Of a stretch of 64,000 bases of DNA, positions 40,842 through 49,897 are shown in pieces. Below the pieces are notes generated by a model. That model did no database searches. It saw nothing but the letters and a program-made list of their open reading frames with translations, and was not told where the DNA came from. Position 1 is the first letter of the stretch; every line of letters starts with the position of its first letter. Source of the DNA: Mesorhizobium sp. Root102 (GTDB lineage Bacteria > Pseudomonadota > Alphaproteobacteria > Rhizobiales > Rhizobiaceae); assembly GCF_001425625.1 (NCBI RefSeq), contig NZ_LMCP01000023.1, forward strand, positions 187,428 through 251,427. The letters are read 5' to 3'. The position numbers and the translations under genes were made by a program.

Positions 40842-42439
40842 CCATCACTGGGACCACCATTGGAACCACCGTCGGCGAGGCGCTCATTTCGCTGCTCGAA
40901 GCTCATGGCGTCGACACGGTCTTCGGCATTCCCGGCGTGCACACGGTCGAACTCTACCGCGGGCTGGCGCGCTCCAAAATCCGCCATGTCACGCCCCGCC
41001 ACGAACAGGGGGCCGGCTTCATGGCCGATGGCTATGCGCGCGCCAGCGGCAGACCAGGCGTCGCGTTTGTCATCACCGGGCCGGGGCTGACCAACACCAT
41101 CACCGCCATGGGGCAGGCCCGCGCCGATTCGGTGCCGATGCTTGTCATCTCCGGCGTCAACGCCATGCCGACGCTGGGCAAGGGGCTGGGTTTTCTTCAC
41201 GAACTCCCCGACCAGCGCGGCATGATGGAGAAGGTGGCGCTGTTTTCGCAGCGCGTTACCAAAGCCAGCGAATTGCCCGGTGCCCTGGCGCAGGCCTTCG
41301 CCCTGTTTTCATCGGCCCGGCCCGGCCCGGTGCATATCGAGATCCCGACCGACGTCATGGTCAAGCCGGCTGACGGCATCGCTGCCATGCTGAGCAATGT
41401 GACGCCACCCGCGCCGGGAGCTGCTGCAATTGCCAGCGCTGCCAAACTCATCAGTGCCGCGCGCCGCCCGCTGATCCTGGTCGGCGGCGGCGCCAAACGC
41501 GCCGAAGCGCCATTGCGGCGTCTGGCAGAACGGCTGGGAGCACCGGTCGTCCAGACCGCCAATGCGCGCGGCCTGCTGCATGGGCATCCGCTTTGCGTGC
41601 CGGCCAGTCCCAGCCTGAAGGCAGTGCGGGCGCTGATGGCCGACGCCGATTTGGTCATTGCCGCCGGCACCGAATTCGGCCCGACCGATTACGACGGCTA
41701 CAGCGATGGCGGCTTCGTCCTGCCCGCCAATCTGATCCGCATCGATATCGGCGCCGACCAGCTTGCCCGCCGCCCGGCGACGGTTTCGCTCCAAGCCGAT
41801 TGCGCGGAGGCGCTCGAAGCGCTGCTTCTGGAAACCGGCCATGTCCCGGCAAGCGAGGGCGGCCCGTCGCGCGCCGCTGCCACACGAAAAGCAGCCTTTG
41901 CCGAGCTCAATCCGACACTGCAGGCGCAGGTCCGCGCCGTCGAGATGATTCGCGACGCTTTGCCGGGCGCGCTCATTGTCGGCGATTCGACGCAGCCGAT
42001 CTATGCCGCCAACCTCTACTACGACCATGACCGGCCGGGCGGCTGGTTCAATGCCGCCACCGGCTTCGGCGCGCTCGGCTATGGCCCGCCGGCGGCGATC
42101 GGCGCCGCCCTTGCAATGCCAGATGCGCCGGTCGTCTGCCTGACCGGCGACGGCGGCTTCCAGTTCACGCTGCCGGAACTGGGCGCCGCACTCGATGCCC
42201 AGGCACCGGTTATCTTCGTCGTCTGGAACAACAGAGGCTACCGCGAGATCGAAACCTCGATGCTCGATGTTGGCGTCGAGCCAGTCGGCGTATCACCGGC
42301 GCCGCCGGATTTCTGCAAGCTGGCGCAAGCCTATGGCATCGGCGCAGAACGGCTTGCCGATATCGATGGTCTGGCGGACGCGCTGAAACGCGCGCGGGCG
42401 ACCGGCCTGCCGCGCGTCATCGAAATCACGGTTGACTGA
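40838..42439 (+). CDS. ThDP-dependent decarboxylase/synthase (5-guanidino-2-oxopentanoate decarboxylase-like)
   Basis: A 533-aa acetolactate-synthase-like enzyme. The catalytic glutamate is in TPRHEQGAGFMADGYARASG. The ThDP motif is LTGDGGFQFTLPELGAALDAQAPVIFVVWNNRGY (GDG...NN). The central domain has LVGGGAKRAEAPLRRLAERLGAPVVQT. Activity on 2-oxoacids is expected. Context (DDAH-like gene 4 bp upstream, basic amino acid importer, imine reductase) makes 5-guanidino-2-oxopentanoate (2-ketoarginine) decarboxylase, as AruI in Pseudomonas, a sensible guess, but the residues that decide this were not checked; acetolactate synthase for amino acid synthesis is less likely because no small subunit gene follows. 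Confidence 0.8.
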   Translation: MTITGTTIGTTVGEALISLLEAHGVDTVFGIPGVHTVELYRGLARSKIRHVTPRHEQGAGFMADGYARASGRPGVAFVITGPGLTNTITAMGQARADSVPMLVISGVNAMPTLGKGLGFLHELPDQRGMMEKVALFSQRVTKASELPGALAQAFALFSSARPGPVHIEIPTDVMVKPADGIAAMLSNVTPPAPGAAAIASAAKLISAARRPLILVGGGAKRAEAPLRRLAERLGAPVVQTANARGLLHGHPLCVPASPSLKAVRALMADADLVIAAGTEFGPTDYDGYSDGGFVLPANLIRIDIGADQLARRPATVSLQADCAEALEALLLETGHVPASEGGPSRAAATRKAAFAELNPTLQAQVRAVEMIRDALPGALIVGDSTQPIYAANLYYDHDRPGGWFNAATGFGALGYGPPAAIGAALAMPDAPVVCLTGDGGFQFTLPELGAALDAQAPVIFVVWNNRGYREIETSMLDVGVEPVGVSPAPPDFCKLAQAYGIGAERLADIDGLADALKRARATGLPRVIEITVD

Positions 42440-42628
42440 AGATCGGTGCTGCGTATTTCCCGCCTCGCTGGGCCTGAGCCACGGCTGGCGGGTAGGCGGA
42501 TGCATGCAAAGACGCGACAACTGCCATGTCGAGATTTCAATTGAGTGAAGGTGCGAAAGGCGCGACGCTTCGCGTGGGCGTGGCATAAGAAACGACCTAA
42601 CGATAAAAAAATGACAGGAGCGTCCAAG

Positions 42629-43336
42629 ATGACGGAAACACTTGAAGGCAAGCATATCGTCGTGACCGGCGGAACCGGTGCGCTCGGCGGTGCGGTTGTC
42701 GGCAAACTGCTGAGTGACGGCGCGATCTGCCATGTGCCCAATGCCCATGCCGCCGCACCAGCGCATTTCCCCTTCACCGCGCATGACCGTGTCAAGCTGG
42801 TGCACAATGTCGATCTCTCGGACTCCGCCAAGGTCGAGGCGTTTTACAGCCAGGTGCCAGGCTTGTGGGGCTCGATCCACCTGGCCGGTGGCTTCACCTC
42901 GGCACCTGTGGAAAAGATCGAGTCGGCGTCCTTTGCCGAGATGATGGACACCAATGCACGCACTGCCTTCCTGTGCTGCCGCGCCGCGGTCCGTTCGATG
43001 CTGTCGTCAGGCACGGCAGGCCGCATCGTCAACATCGCTGCACGGGCGGCGCTGGAACCGCGCAGGGGCGCCGGTTCGGTCGCCTACGCGGCCAGCAAGG
43101 CGGCGGTCGCGGCCATGACGGTGGCGATGGCCGAGGAACTGAAGCACAAGGGCATCCTGGTCAATGCCGTGGCCCCGTCGACGCTCGACACGCCGGCAAA
43201 CCGCGCCGATATGCCGGATGCCGATGCCACCAAATGGGTCAGCCTCGAGGCCGCCGCCGAGGCCATCGCCTACCTTGCCTCGCCGGCCAATCAGGCGATG
43301 AGCGGCACGCTGGTGCCGCTTTACGGGCGGGCGTAA
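42629..43336 (+). CDS. Short-chain dehydrogenase/reductase
   Basis: A 235-aa SDR. ATG 42629 is used (GGAG 8 nt upstream, chain begins MTETLEGKHIVVTGGTGALGGAVV). The cofactor motif TGGTGALG sits at the N-terminus. The catalytic tetrad includes Tyr and Lys in YAASKAAVA, and Ser or its equivalent in IVNIAARAALEP, where an alanine stands at the usual serine position (IAAR in place of I-S-S). AEELKHKGILVNAVAPSTLDT is typical. The substrate is unknown. It lies 189 bp after the ThDP enzyme gene, too far to be sure it shares the operon, and ends at a strong terminator. Confidence 0.88.
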   Translation: MTETLEGKHIVVTGGTGALGGAVVGKLLSDGAICHVPNAHAAAPAHFPFTAHDRVKLVHNVDLSDSAKVEAFYSQVPGLWGSIHLAGGFTSAPVEKIESASFAEMMDTNARTAFLCCRAAVRSMLSSGTAGRIVNIAARAALEPRRGAGSVAYAASKAAVAAMTVAMAEELKHKGILVNAVAPSTLDTPANRADMPDADATKWVSLEAAAEAIAYLASPANQAMSGTLVPLYGRA

Positions 43337-43363
43337 CCTTCCAACCTTTCACGTCGGTCAAAG

Positions 43364-43396
43364 AAAAACCCCGCCGGATCGCTCCGGCGGGGTTTT
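43364..43396. terminator. Intrinsic terminator, bidirectional
   Basis: AAAAACCCCGCCGGA (43364-43378) and TCCGGCGGGGTTTT (43383-43396) make a stem of about 14 bp with a 4-nt loop. It serves the SDR gene on + and rpsA on -. Confidence 0.92.
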
Positions 43397-43409
43397 GTTT
43401 TCGAGCCTG

Positions 43410-43460
43410 TGCGAAGGACTTCGCTATGCGAAGGGCTTCGCGGTGCAAAGGGCTTAGCTG
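43410..43460. repeat. Three tandem 17-bp palindromic repeats at the rpsA 3' end
   Basis: Units 43410-43426, 43427-43443 and 43444-43460 read TGCGAAGGACTTCGCTA, TGCGAAGGGCTTCGCGG and TGCAAAGGGCTTAGCTG. The first two contain the palindrome GCGAAG-N2-CTTCGC. The third holds the rpsA stop codon (TAA on the minus strand, 43454-43456), which appears to have diverged to keep coding. Function unknown. Confidence 0.75.
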
Positions 43461-45151
43461 CCCTGCTTCTTCAGCGCGGCACCCAGGATATCGCCCAGCG
43501 AAGCGCCGGAGTCGGTCGAACCGTACTGAGCGACGGCTTCCTTCTCTTCGGCGATTTCCAGCGCCTTGATCGAGACCTGCAGCTTGCGGGTCTTCTTGTC
43601 GAAGGCGATGACGCGAGCATCGACCTTCTGGCCGACGCTGAAGCGCTCGGGGCGCTGCTCGTCGCGGTCACGGCTCAGATCGGAGCGCTTGATGAAGGTT
43701 TCGATGCCGCTGTCGACCAGCCGCACTTCCAGACCGCCATCTTTGACGCCGATGACTTCACAGGTGACGACCGCGTTCTTGCGCAGTTCGCCCGAAGTCG
43801 CCGCTTCGCCGACCGAATCCTTGGCCAGCTGCTTGATGCCGAGCGAGATGCGCTCCTTGTCGATGTCGACGTCGAGCACCTGCGCCTTGACCATGTCGCC
43901 GCGATTGTACTCTTCGATGACCTGCTCGCCCGGACGGGTCCAGTCGAGGTCGGAAAGGTGCACCATGCCGTCCACGTCGCCTTCGAGGCCGATGAACAGG
44001 CCGAACTCGGTCTTGTTCTTGACCTCGCCCTCGACCTGGCTGCCGACCGGATGGCTCGAGGCGAAAGCCTGCCACGGATTCTCGAGCGTCTGCTTGAGGC
44101 CGAGTGAGATGCGGCGCTTGGCCGGATCGACCTCGAGCACCACCACGTCGACTTCCTGGGTCGTCGACAGGATCTTGCCGGGATGCACGTTCTTCTTCGT
44201 CCACGACATTTCCGAAACGTGGATGAGACCCTCGATGCCCGGCTCCAGCTCGACGAACGCGCCGTAGTCGGTGATGTTGGTGACGGTGCCCTTGATCTTC
44301 TTGCCGATCGGGAACTTGGTGCCGATCTCGGACCACGGATCGCTCTCGAGCTGCTTCATGCCGAGCGAGATGCGGTGGGTTTCCTGGTTGATGCGGATGA
44401 TCTGCACCTTGACCGTCTGACCGATGTTGAGGATTTCGGTCGGATGGTTGACGCGGCGCCATGCCATGTCGGTGACATGCAGCAGGCCGTCGATGCCGCC
44501 GAGGTCGACGAACGCACCGTAATCGGTGATGTTCTTGACGACGCCTTCGACAACCTGGCCTTCTTCGAGGTTCTGCACGATTTCCGAACGCTGTTCGGCG
44601 CGGCTCTCCTCAAGCACGGTACGGCGCGACACCACGATGTTGCCGCGGCGGCGATCCATCTTGAGGATCTCGAAGGGCTGCGGGTTGTGCATCAGCGGGG
44701 AGACATCGCGGATCGGGCGGATATCGACCTGGCTGCGCGGCAGGAAGGCCACGGCGCCGTCGAGGTCGACCGTGAAGCCGCCCTTGACCTGGTTGAAGAT
44801 GACGCCTTCGACGCGCTCACCCTTGGTGAACTTCTCTTCGAGACGGACCCAGCTCTCTTCGCGGCGGGCCTTCTCACGGCTGAGCATCGCTTCGCCAAGC
44901 GCGTTTTCGATGCGCTCGACATAGACTTCGACCGTGTCGCCGACCTTCAGCGTCGTGTCCTTGCCCTTGACGCCGAATTCCTTCAGCGGCACGCGGCCTT
45001 CGACCTTGAGGCCGACGTCGATGATGGCCATGTCTTTTTCAATGGCGGTGATGATGCCCTTGACGACCTGGCCTTCGCCGGAATGGCCGGCGGTAAAAGA
45101 TTCTTCGAGCAGGCTCGCGAAATCATCGCGAGTGGGATTTGCAGCTGACAT
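43454..45151 (-). CDS. rpsA: 30S ribosomal protein S1
   Basis: A 565-aa protein. ATG 45151 has AGGAG 6 nt upstream; the N-terminus is MSAANPTRDDFASLLEESF. Six S1 RNA-binding repeats are visible (e.g. VKGIITAIEKDMAIIDVGLKVEGRVPLKEF, VVEGVVKNITDYGAFVDLGGIDGLLHVTDMAW, IKGTVTNITDYGAFVELEPGIEGLIHVSEMSW, VEGEVKNKTEFGLFIGLEGDVDGMVHLSDLDW). S1 binds mRNA leaders on the small subunit. The order aroA-cmk-rpsA is the classical one. The gap to cmk (207 bp) probably holds its own promoter. Confidence 0.97.
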   Translation of the reverse strand: MSAANPTRDDFASLLEESFTAGHSGEGQVVKGIITAIEKDMAIIDVGLKVEGRVPLKEFGVKGKDTTLKVGDTVEVYVERIENALGEAMLSREKARREESWVRLEEKFTKGERVEGVIFNQVKGGFTVDLDGAVAFLPRSQVDIRPIRDVSPLMHNPQPFEILKMDRRRGNIVVSRRTVLEESRAEQRSEIVQNLEEGQVVEGVVKNITDYGAFVDLGGIDGLLHVTDMAWRRVNHPTEILNIGQTVKVQIIRINQETHRISLGMKQLESDPWSEIGTKFPIGKKIKGTVTNITDYGAFVELEPGIEGLIHVSEMSWTKKNVHPGKILSTTQEVDVVVLEVDPAKRRISLGLKQTLENPWQAFASSHPVGSQVEGEVKNKTEFGLFIGLEGDVDGMVHLSDLDWTRPGEQVIEEYNRGDMVKAQVLDVDIDKERISLGIKQLAKDSVGEAATSGELRKNAVVTCEVIGVKDGGLEVRLVDSGIETFIKRSDLSRDRDEQRPERFSVGQKVDARVIAFDKKTRKLQVSIKALEIAEEKEAVAQYGSTDSGASLGDILGAALKKQGS

Positions 45152-45358
45152 TGTTTCTCCTGGAGTGCCCCGCATCTCAAGCGGGACGGGCGCCGTGGGT
45201 TAGCGTTGCGTTGGCCTGCCGGCGTTCCGGGCTACAAAAGCCCTGGGCCGCTCTTAAGCGGCAATTTCCGGCGCATGAAGAATGCTGGCAGGCTGGTTCG
45301 TGCCCGATATGGGTATTTTCTTCGCCTCCGACAACGGAAACACGAGGGAAAACCCGGA

Positions 45359-46009
45359 TCAGGCCTTGTCTCTCTTGGCCAGGACGTCGTCGATAACAGC
45401 CATGGCTGCGAGAAACGCGGCTTCTATAGCCATTTCGCTGGTATCAAGCAAGTGCGCGTCGGTCGCCGGCTTCAAAGGGGAGTCGGCACGGCCCATGTCG
45501 CGCTCGTCGCGGCGCACGATATCGGCGAGGATCTCGGCGAAATCAGCGGTGCCGCCGATGCTTTCGATCTCCGCCAGCCGGCGCCGCGCGCGCACCTCGG
45601 TGCTCGCCGTCACATAGAGTTTTATGTCGGCGTCAGGGCAGACGACGGTGCCGATATCGCGCCCGTCGAGCACCGCACCCGGCGGCGTCTTGGCAAAATC
45701 GCGCTGCTTTTCAACGAGGATGCGCCGCACGGTCGGATACACGGCGACCTTCGAGGCTGCCTCGCCGACCGCATGCGCTGACAGCACCGCCCGGTCGAGC
45801 TTTGCCATGTCAACCTGGCGGGCCGCGGTCTCGGCCGCCGAGACATTGTCGAGCGGCAGTGCGTGCTGGATCAGCGCATAGGCGACGGCGCGATAGGTGA
45901 GGCCGGTGTCGAGCAGGTTCAGCCGGTAATGGTCGGCGAGCCGCCGGGCAAGGGTGCCCTTGCCCGCGCCGGCGGGTCCGTCGATGGCGATGGTGAAGAC
46001 GTGTGTCAT
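45359..46009 (-). CDS. cmk: (d)CMP kinase
   Basis: A 216-aa kinase converting CMP or dCMP to the diphosphate with ATP. ATG 46009 begins MTHVFTIAIDGPAGAGKGTLARRLA, the P-loop GPAGAGKG. Other motifs are NLLDTGLTYRAVAYALI, VLDGRDIGTVVCPDADIKLYVTAS and RDERDMGRADSPLKPATDAHLLDTS. The ORF extension to 46078 is not supported. It is 94 bp downstream of aroA in the usual order aroA-cmk-rpsA. Confidence 0.96.
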   Translation of the reverse strand: MTHVFTIAIDGPAGAGKGTLARRLADHYRLNLLDTGLTYRAVAYALIQHALPLDNVSAAETAARQVDMAKLDRAVLSAHAVGEAASKVAVYPTVRRILVEKQRDFAKTPPGAVLDGRDIGTVVCPDADIKLYVTASTEVRARRRLAEIESIGGTADFAEILADIVRRDERDMGRADSPLKPATDAHLLDTSEMAIEAAFLAAMAVIDDVLAKRDKA

Positions 46010-46103
46010 TTGCAGGCCACAGGCCCCCGCGCCGTCGCTTCGCTCCAGGATGACGAAGCGAGAGATGGTAGGCGCCAATTTCCCAGGGTTGCGATTGCCA
46101 CGA

Positions 46104-47465
46104 CTAGCACCCGATCTCCGCGCCCAGCCCCGTCATCAGGCCCATGAACTCGGGAAAACTCGTCGCTATCATGGCCTGGTCGTCGATGGTAACAGGCTTT
46201 TCCGTGGCCAGCCCCATGACCAGAAAGCTCATGGCGATGCGGTGGTCGAGATGGGTCTGCACGGTCGTGTCCTGGCCGTTGGGATGGCCGCCGAGGCCCT
46301 TGCCGCCCGGTCTGCCGCGCACGGCAAGCGAAGCCTCGCCCTCGGTGCAGTCGACGCCGTTGAGATTCAGTCCGTTGGCGACGGCCGACAGCCGGTCGGA
46401 TTCTTTCACCCGCAGCTCCTCCAGCCCCTGCATCAGCGTTTCGCCCTCGGCGAAGCTGGCGGCGACGGCGAGCACGGGGTACTCGTCGATCATCGACGGC
46501 GCCCGCTCGGGCGGCACGGTGACGCCCTTGAGTTCTGAGTAGCGCACGCGCAGGTCGGCGACATCCTCGCCGCCGGCATAGCGCGGGTTGAGGATGTCGA
46601 TCTTGCCGCCCATCTCCTGCAGCGTCAAAAGCAGGCCGGTGCGGGTCGGGTTCATCAGCACGTTTTCGATGACAATGTCCGAACCCGGCACGATCAGTGC
46701 CGCCACCAGCGGGAAGCCGGCCGAGGACGGGTCGCCCGGTACCGCGATCGTCTGGCCGATCAGCTTGCCCTGGCCTTCGATGAAGATGTGGCGCACGCCG
46801 CGCTCGTCAGTCTCGACCGACAGATTGGCGCCGAAGCCTTTCAACATCTTTTCGGTATGGTCGCGCGTCATGACAGGTTCGATCACGGTGGTGATGCCCG
46901 GCGTGTTCAGCCCGGCGAGCAGCACCGCCGACTTCACCTGCGCCGAGGCCATCGGCACACGATAGGTGATCGGGGCGGCGTGCTTTGGTCCACGCAGCGT
47001 GATCGGCATGCGGTCGCCCGGCGTCGTCTTCAGCACCTGCACGCCCATCTGGCGCAAGGGTTCCAGCACGCGGCCCATCGGTCGGCCCGACAGCGAGGCG
47101 TCGCCGATGAAGGTGGTTTGCATGTCATAGGTGCCGACCAGGCCCATGGTCAGCCGCGAGCCGGTGCCGGCATTGCCGAAATCGAGCGGACCTTCCGGCT
47201 GCAGCAGCGCGCCATTGCCGGTGCCGCGGATCACCCATTCCGCACCGCGTTTTTCTATATGCGCACCCATCGCCTTCATGGCGGCACCCGTGCGCATCAC
47301 GTCCTCGCCTTCGAGCAGGCCGGTGATGCGGGTCTCGCCGGAGGCGAGGCCGCCGAACATGAAGGAGCGGTGCGAGATCGACTTGTCGCCCGGCACGCGA
47401 GCGGTGCCGGATAGGGCCTGGGATCTGCGGGCGGTGGCCGGCTTGGGGGCGGCGGCGTGAGACAT
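46104..47465 (-). CDS. aroA: 3-phosphoshikimate 1-carboxyvinyltransferase (EPSP synthase)
   Basis: A 453-aa enzyme that adds the enolpyruvyl group from PEP to shikimate-3-phosphate. Signatures: VPGDKSISHRSFMFGGLASGETRITGLLEGEDV (K of GDKS), GNAGTGSRLTMGLVGTYDMQTTFIGDASLSGRPMGRVLEPLRQMG, and RVKESDRLSAVANGL. GNAGTGSRL has A in the G-N-A-G-T loop; the class II character common in Agrobacterium and related rhizobia is likely, but not proven. It is divergent from the FYDLN-protein gene. Confidence 0.96.
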   Translation of the reverse strand: MSHAAAPKPATARRSQALSGTARVPGDKSISHRSFMFGGLASGETRITGLLEGEDVMRTGAAMKAMGAHIEKRGAEWVIRGTGNGALLQPEGPLDFGNAGTGSRLTMGLVGTYDMQTTFIGDASLSGRPMGRVLEPLRQMGVQVLKTTPGDRMPITLRGPKHAAPITYRVPMASAQVKSAVLLAGLNTPGITTVIEPVMTRDHTEKMLKGFGANLSVETDERGVRHIFIEGQGKLIGQTIAVPGDPSSAGFPLVAALIVPGSDIVIENVLMNPTRTGLLLTLQEMGGKIDILNPRYAGGEDVADLRVRYSELKGVTVPPERAPSMIDEYPVLAVAASFAEGETLMQGLEELRVKESDRLSAVANGLNLNGVDCTEGEASLAVRGRPGGKGLGGHPNGQDTTVQTHLDHRIAMSFLVMGLATEKPVTIDDQAMIATSFPEFMGLMTGLGAEIGC

Positions 47466-47614
47466 GGAATTTCCCTAGACGGAATGCCGGCGGGCCGGCG
47501 CTTTTCATTTGTTGCGGCGGTCTCGTATCACGGCGGGCCGAAATGGTCATCCCCATGGTCGTCACTTGACGCGAGGCCTTCCAATGCATGGTTTTGTGAC
47601 GCCGGCTTTTCGCT

Positions 47615-47642
47615 TTGACAGCGCTGCAAACTGTGGTTAAGG
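47615..47642 (+). promoter_or_regulatory. Possible promoter of the FYDLN-protein gene
   Basis: A perfect TTGACA (47615-47620) is followed after 16 nt by TTAAGG or after 17 nt by TAAGGG, a weak -10. The start point would be about 20-25 nt before the GTG at 47672. Confidence 0.35.
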
Positions 47643-47671
47643 GGACCACTCTTTTATTGACGAGGCTTGCC

Positions 47672-48061
47672 GTGGCAAAAACCGAACTTGGCACAAAACG
47701 TATCGACCCGGAGACGGGCCGAAAATTCTACGACCTGAACAAGGACCCGATCGTCTCGCCCTACACCGGCAAGACCTATCCGCGTTCCTATTTCGAGGAA
47801 GGCAAGATTGCCGCCCTCGAGGAGGAAGAGGAAGTGGCCGAGAAGGAAGTGGACGCCGAGGACGAAGAGGGCGTTGAGGTCGTCTCGCTCGAAGAGGCGG
47901 ACGAGGACGTCAAGGCCGACGATCTTCCCGATCTCGGCGATGACGAGGACGATGTCGACCTCGGCGACGACGAGGATGACACTTTCCTTGCCGAGGAAGA
48001 GGAAGAAGATGACGACGTCGCCGACATGATCGGCGTTGGCGACGATGACGACGAGGTCTGA
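47672..48061 (+). CDS. TIGR02300-type FYDLN acidic protein
   Basis: A 129-aa protein. GTG 47672 (VAKTELGTKRIDPETGRKFYDLNKDPIVSPYTGKTYPRSYFEE) has GAGG about 7 nt upstream. The FYDLN box and the following SPYTGKTYP are the family signature. The rest, about residues 47-129, is extremely acidic, with long runs of Asp and Glu and a few hydrophobic residues. Function unknown, but the family is conserved in alphaproteobacteria. The position opposite aroA and just before a tRNA gene is typical in my recollection. Confidence 0.92.
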   Translation: MAKTELGTKRIDPETGRKFYDLNKDPIVSPYTGKTYPRSYFEEGKIAALEEEEEVAEKEVDAEDEEGVEVVSLEEADEDVKADDLPDLGDDEDDVDLGDDEDDTFLAEEEEEDDDVADMIGVGDDDDEV

Positions 48062-48233
48062 TCGGCCTTGAAAGCGGGCGTTTGCAGGCTTTCGTGGCCC
48101 GTGAAGAAAAAGCGGCTCTCGAAGGCTTGATATCTGAGAAAGGCGGGGTTAGAAGCCGCCTGCACTAACGGCACGGTCTCTAACCCGCGCCGGATCTCTT
48201 CGCCGGAAACGGCGCCGGCTGACTGCCGGAAGT

Positions 48234-48309
<76 letters not shown>

Positions 48310-48665
48310 AACAGTCTTCCGCATCGCGGCACGTCTGTGGACGCCCGATAATACTGCGACATTTCCGTCGGTTAGCGCGCTTGTTTTCAAATTGCGTGGA
48401 CGTGAGACGGTCGTTTCCGCTTCATTCCCGCGATTTTAGGAGGGCCGTCTCTGTGGCCCGCTTTCCGCGTCCACTTAAATTCCAAGATGATGGTTGGTGC
48501 ATCGCGCTGATGCTTGGCCGATGCAGGGAAACCGAGCGCCCGAGGCGACGACTACTCGCCGACGGAAACACCAGGGGCCAGTGATTTATGTTGTGTGTGA
48601 GCGTGAGTGCCCGCGAACTCGAACGACAAGTGCTCGGGTAAAACGAGAGATGGAACTTCTGGATG
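48310..48665. other. Intergenic region after tRNA-Ala
   Basis: 356 bp with no convincing gene or RNA. The local composition and the mixture of short ORFs suggest debris of an insertion. No copy of the tRNA 3' end was seen here or later in the window, so an att site pair cannot be claimed. Confidence 0.5.
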
Positions 48666-49142
48666 CTAGTGGCTCAGAGCCGATTTCTGCTCTGACCATG
48701 CAAGCGGCAGATCGATCGAGCGTGCCAATCGTTGCGCCGATAAATCGATTGGCTGACTGCCTGTGAGAATCGCCTCGACAATCGTTGGCGACAGGAACGC
48801 CAGCGGCAGGATGCGGCTGATGTCGGCACGATGCACACCGCATTGTCTGGCGACCTCCGCGATGCTTCGATCCGCACCGTCGGTCAGCTTGCCCAGATAA
48901 AAATGCGCTTTCGCGATGAGGTCGACCAGGTTCGAATCTGGTGTTCGAACCTGCACATGATTGTCGATTACCAAGCGGGTCTCGACGCCGCGGCGCTTGA
49001 TGGAGATTGGGAGATCGATCTCGAATAGCGATTGGCGACCATCTGCACCTTCGCTGCTCAATCCAATGTTGCTGATTGGCGGCGAACCGCCGAGCAGCAT
49101 TGCGACGAGGGCCCGGCGGTCGATCTTGAAGCTAACCTTCAT
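48666..49142 (-). pseudogene. C-terminal remnant of a large serine-recombinase-type (resolvase) protein
   Basis: About 158 residues are readable from MKVSFKIDRRALVAMLLGG to the stop. The block VDLIAKAHFYLGKLTDG...SIAEVARQCGVHRADISRILPLAFLSPTIVEAILTG...LARSIDLPLAWSEQKSAL is the helix-turn-helix tail found at the end of rhizobial recombinase family proteins, where (S/A)LAFL(A/S)P.IV.AI and LPL.W..Q are characteristic. The catalytic N-terminal resolvase domain and zinc ribbon are missing, replaced by unrelated sequence and the IS110 fragment upstream. A phage- or island-borne integrase that has decayed is likely. Confidence 0.6.
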
Positions 49143-49168
49143 CGCGCCAACTTCGATTTTGCGGATAA

Positions 49169-49669
49169 TCGCTTGAGGAGTTTGTTCTGCTGGACCGGAT
49201 CTACCAGATGACTGGCCGGATCGACGCACTGAAGAAGAAGATCGATGCTCTATCGAGGGAAGCTGAGGGATCTCGGCGCTTGCAAACCATGCCCGGCGTT
49301 GGCCCCATCGCCGCACTGGCGATCGAAACCTTCGCGCCGCCGATGGAGACGTTCAGAAGCGGCCGTGACTTCGCCGCCTGGCTCGGGCTCGTTCCGTTGC
49401 AGAAATCGACCGGCGGCAAGCAACGACTAGGAAAAACCTCGAAGATGGGCCAATGCGATATTCGACGCCTGCTCATCATTGGAGCGATGGCTGTGGTTCG
49501 ATGGGCGTCCCGGAAGGGCGCGCCCGAGAGCTCCTGGCTCGCGCGCATGATGGCGAAGAAGCCGCGCATGCTCGTGGCCATTGCGCTGGCCAACAAGATG
49601 GCGCGTGGCATTTGGGCCATGCTGACGAAGGAAGAGGATTACCGGAATCCGGCAACGGTGCCTGCATGA
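49169..49669 (+). pseudogene. IS110-family transposase, C-terminal fragment
   Basis: The frame opens at 49169 after a stop and reads EEFVLLDRIYQMTGRIDALKKKIDALSREA, then MPGVGPIAALAIETFAPPM, FRSGRDFAAWLGLVPLQKSTGGKQRLGKTSKMGQCDIRRLLIIGAMAVVRWASRKG, SWLARMMAKKPRMLVAIALANKMARGIWAMLT. This is the Transposase_20 half of IS110 enzymes with the family serine-containing region. The N-terminal DEDD domain is absent, so it is inactive. No terminal repeats are expected for IS110. It marks a past insertion next to tRNA-Ala. Confidence 0.85.
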
Positions 49670-49897
49670 GCATTCAGCAGGACACCTGAAGCCGGTCCGT
49701 CGGAGATGTGAGGAAGGCCTGAACCGCATGGGCAAATGATCGATCAGATCGGGATTAGGAAACCAGAATGACGCACCGAGCCTCGCGCTCGCTTTCTAGA
49801 TTTGGACCTGATCCGCGCATCACCATACCGGCCTGCGGCATGTCATGGCCGCAATTCAAGGCCTGACACAAGACCGCACTCGATCACGTTCAAAGGT

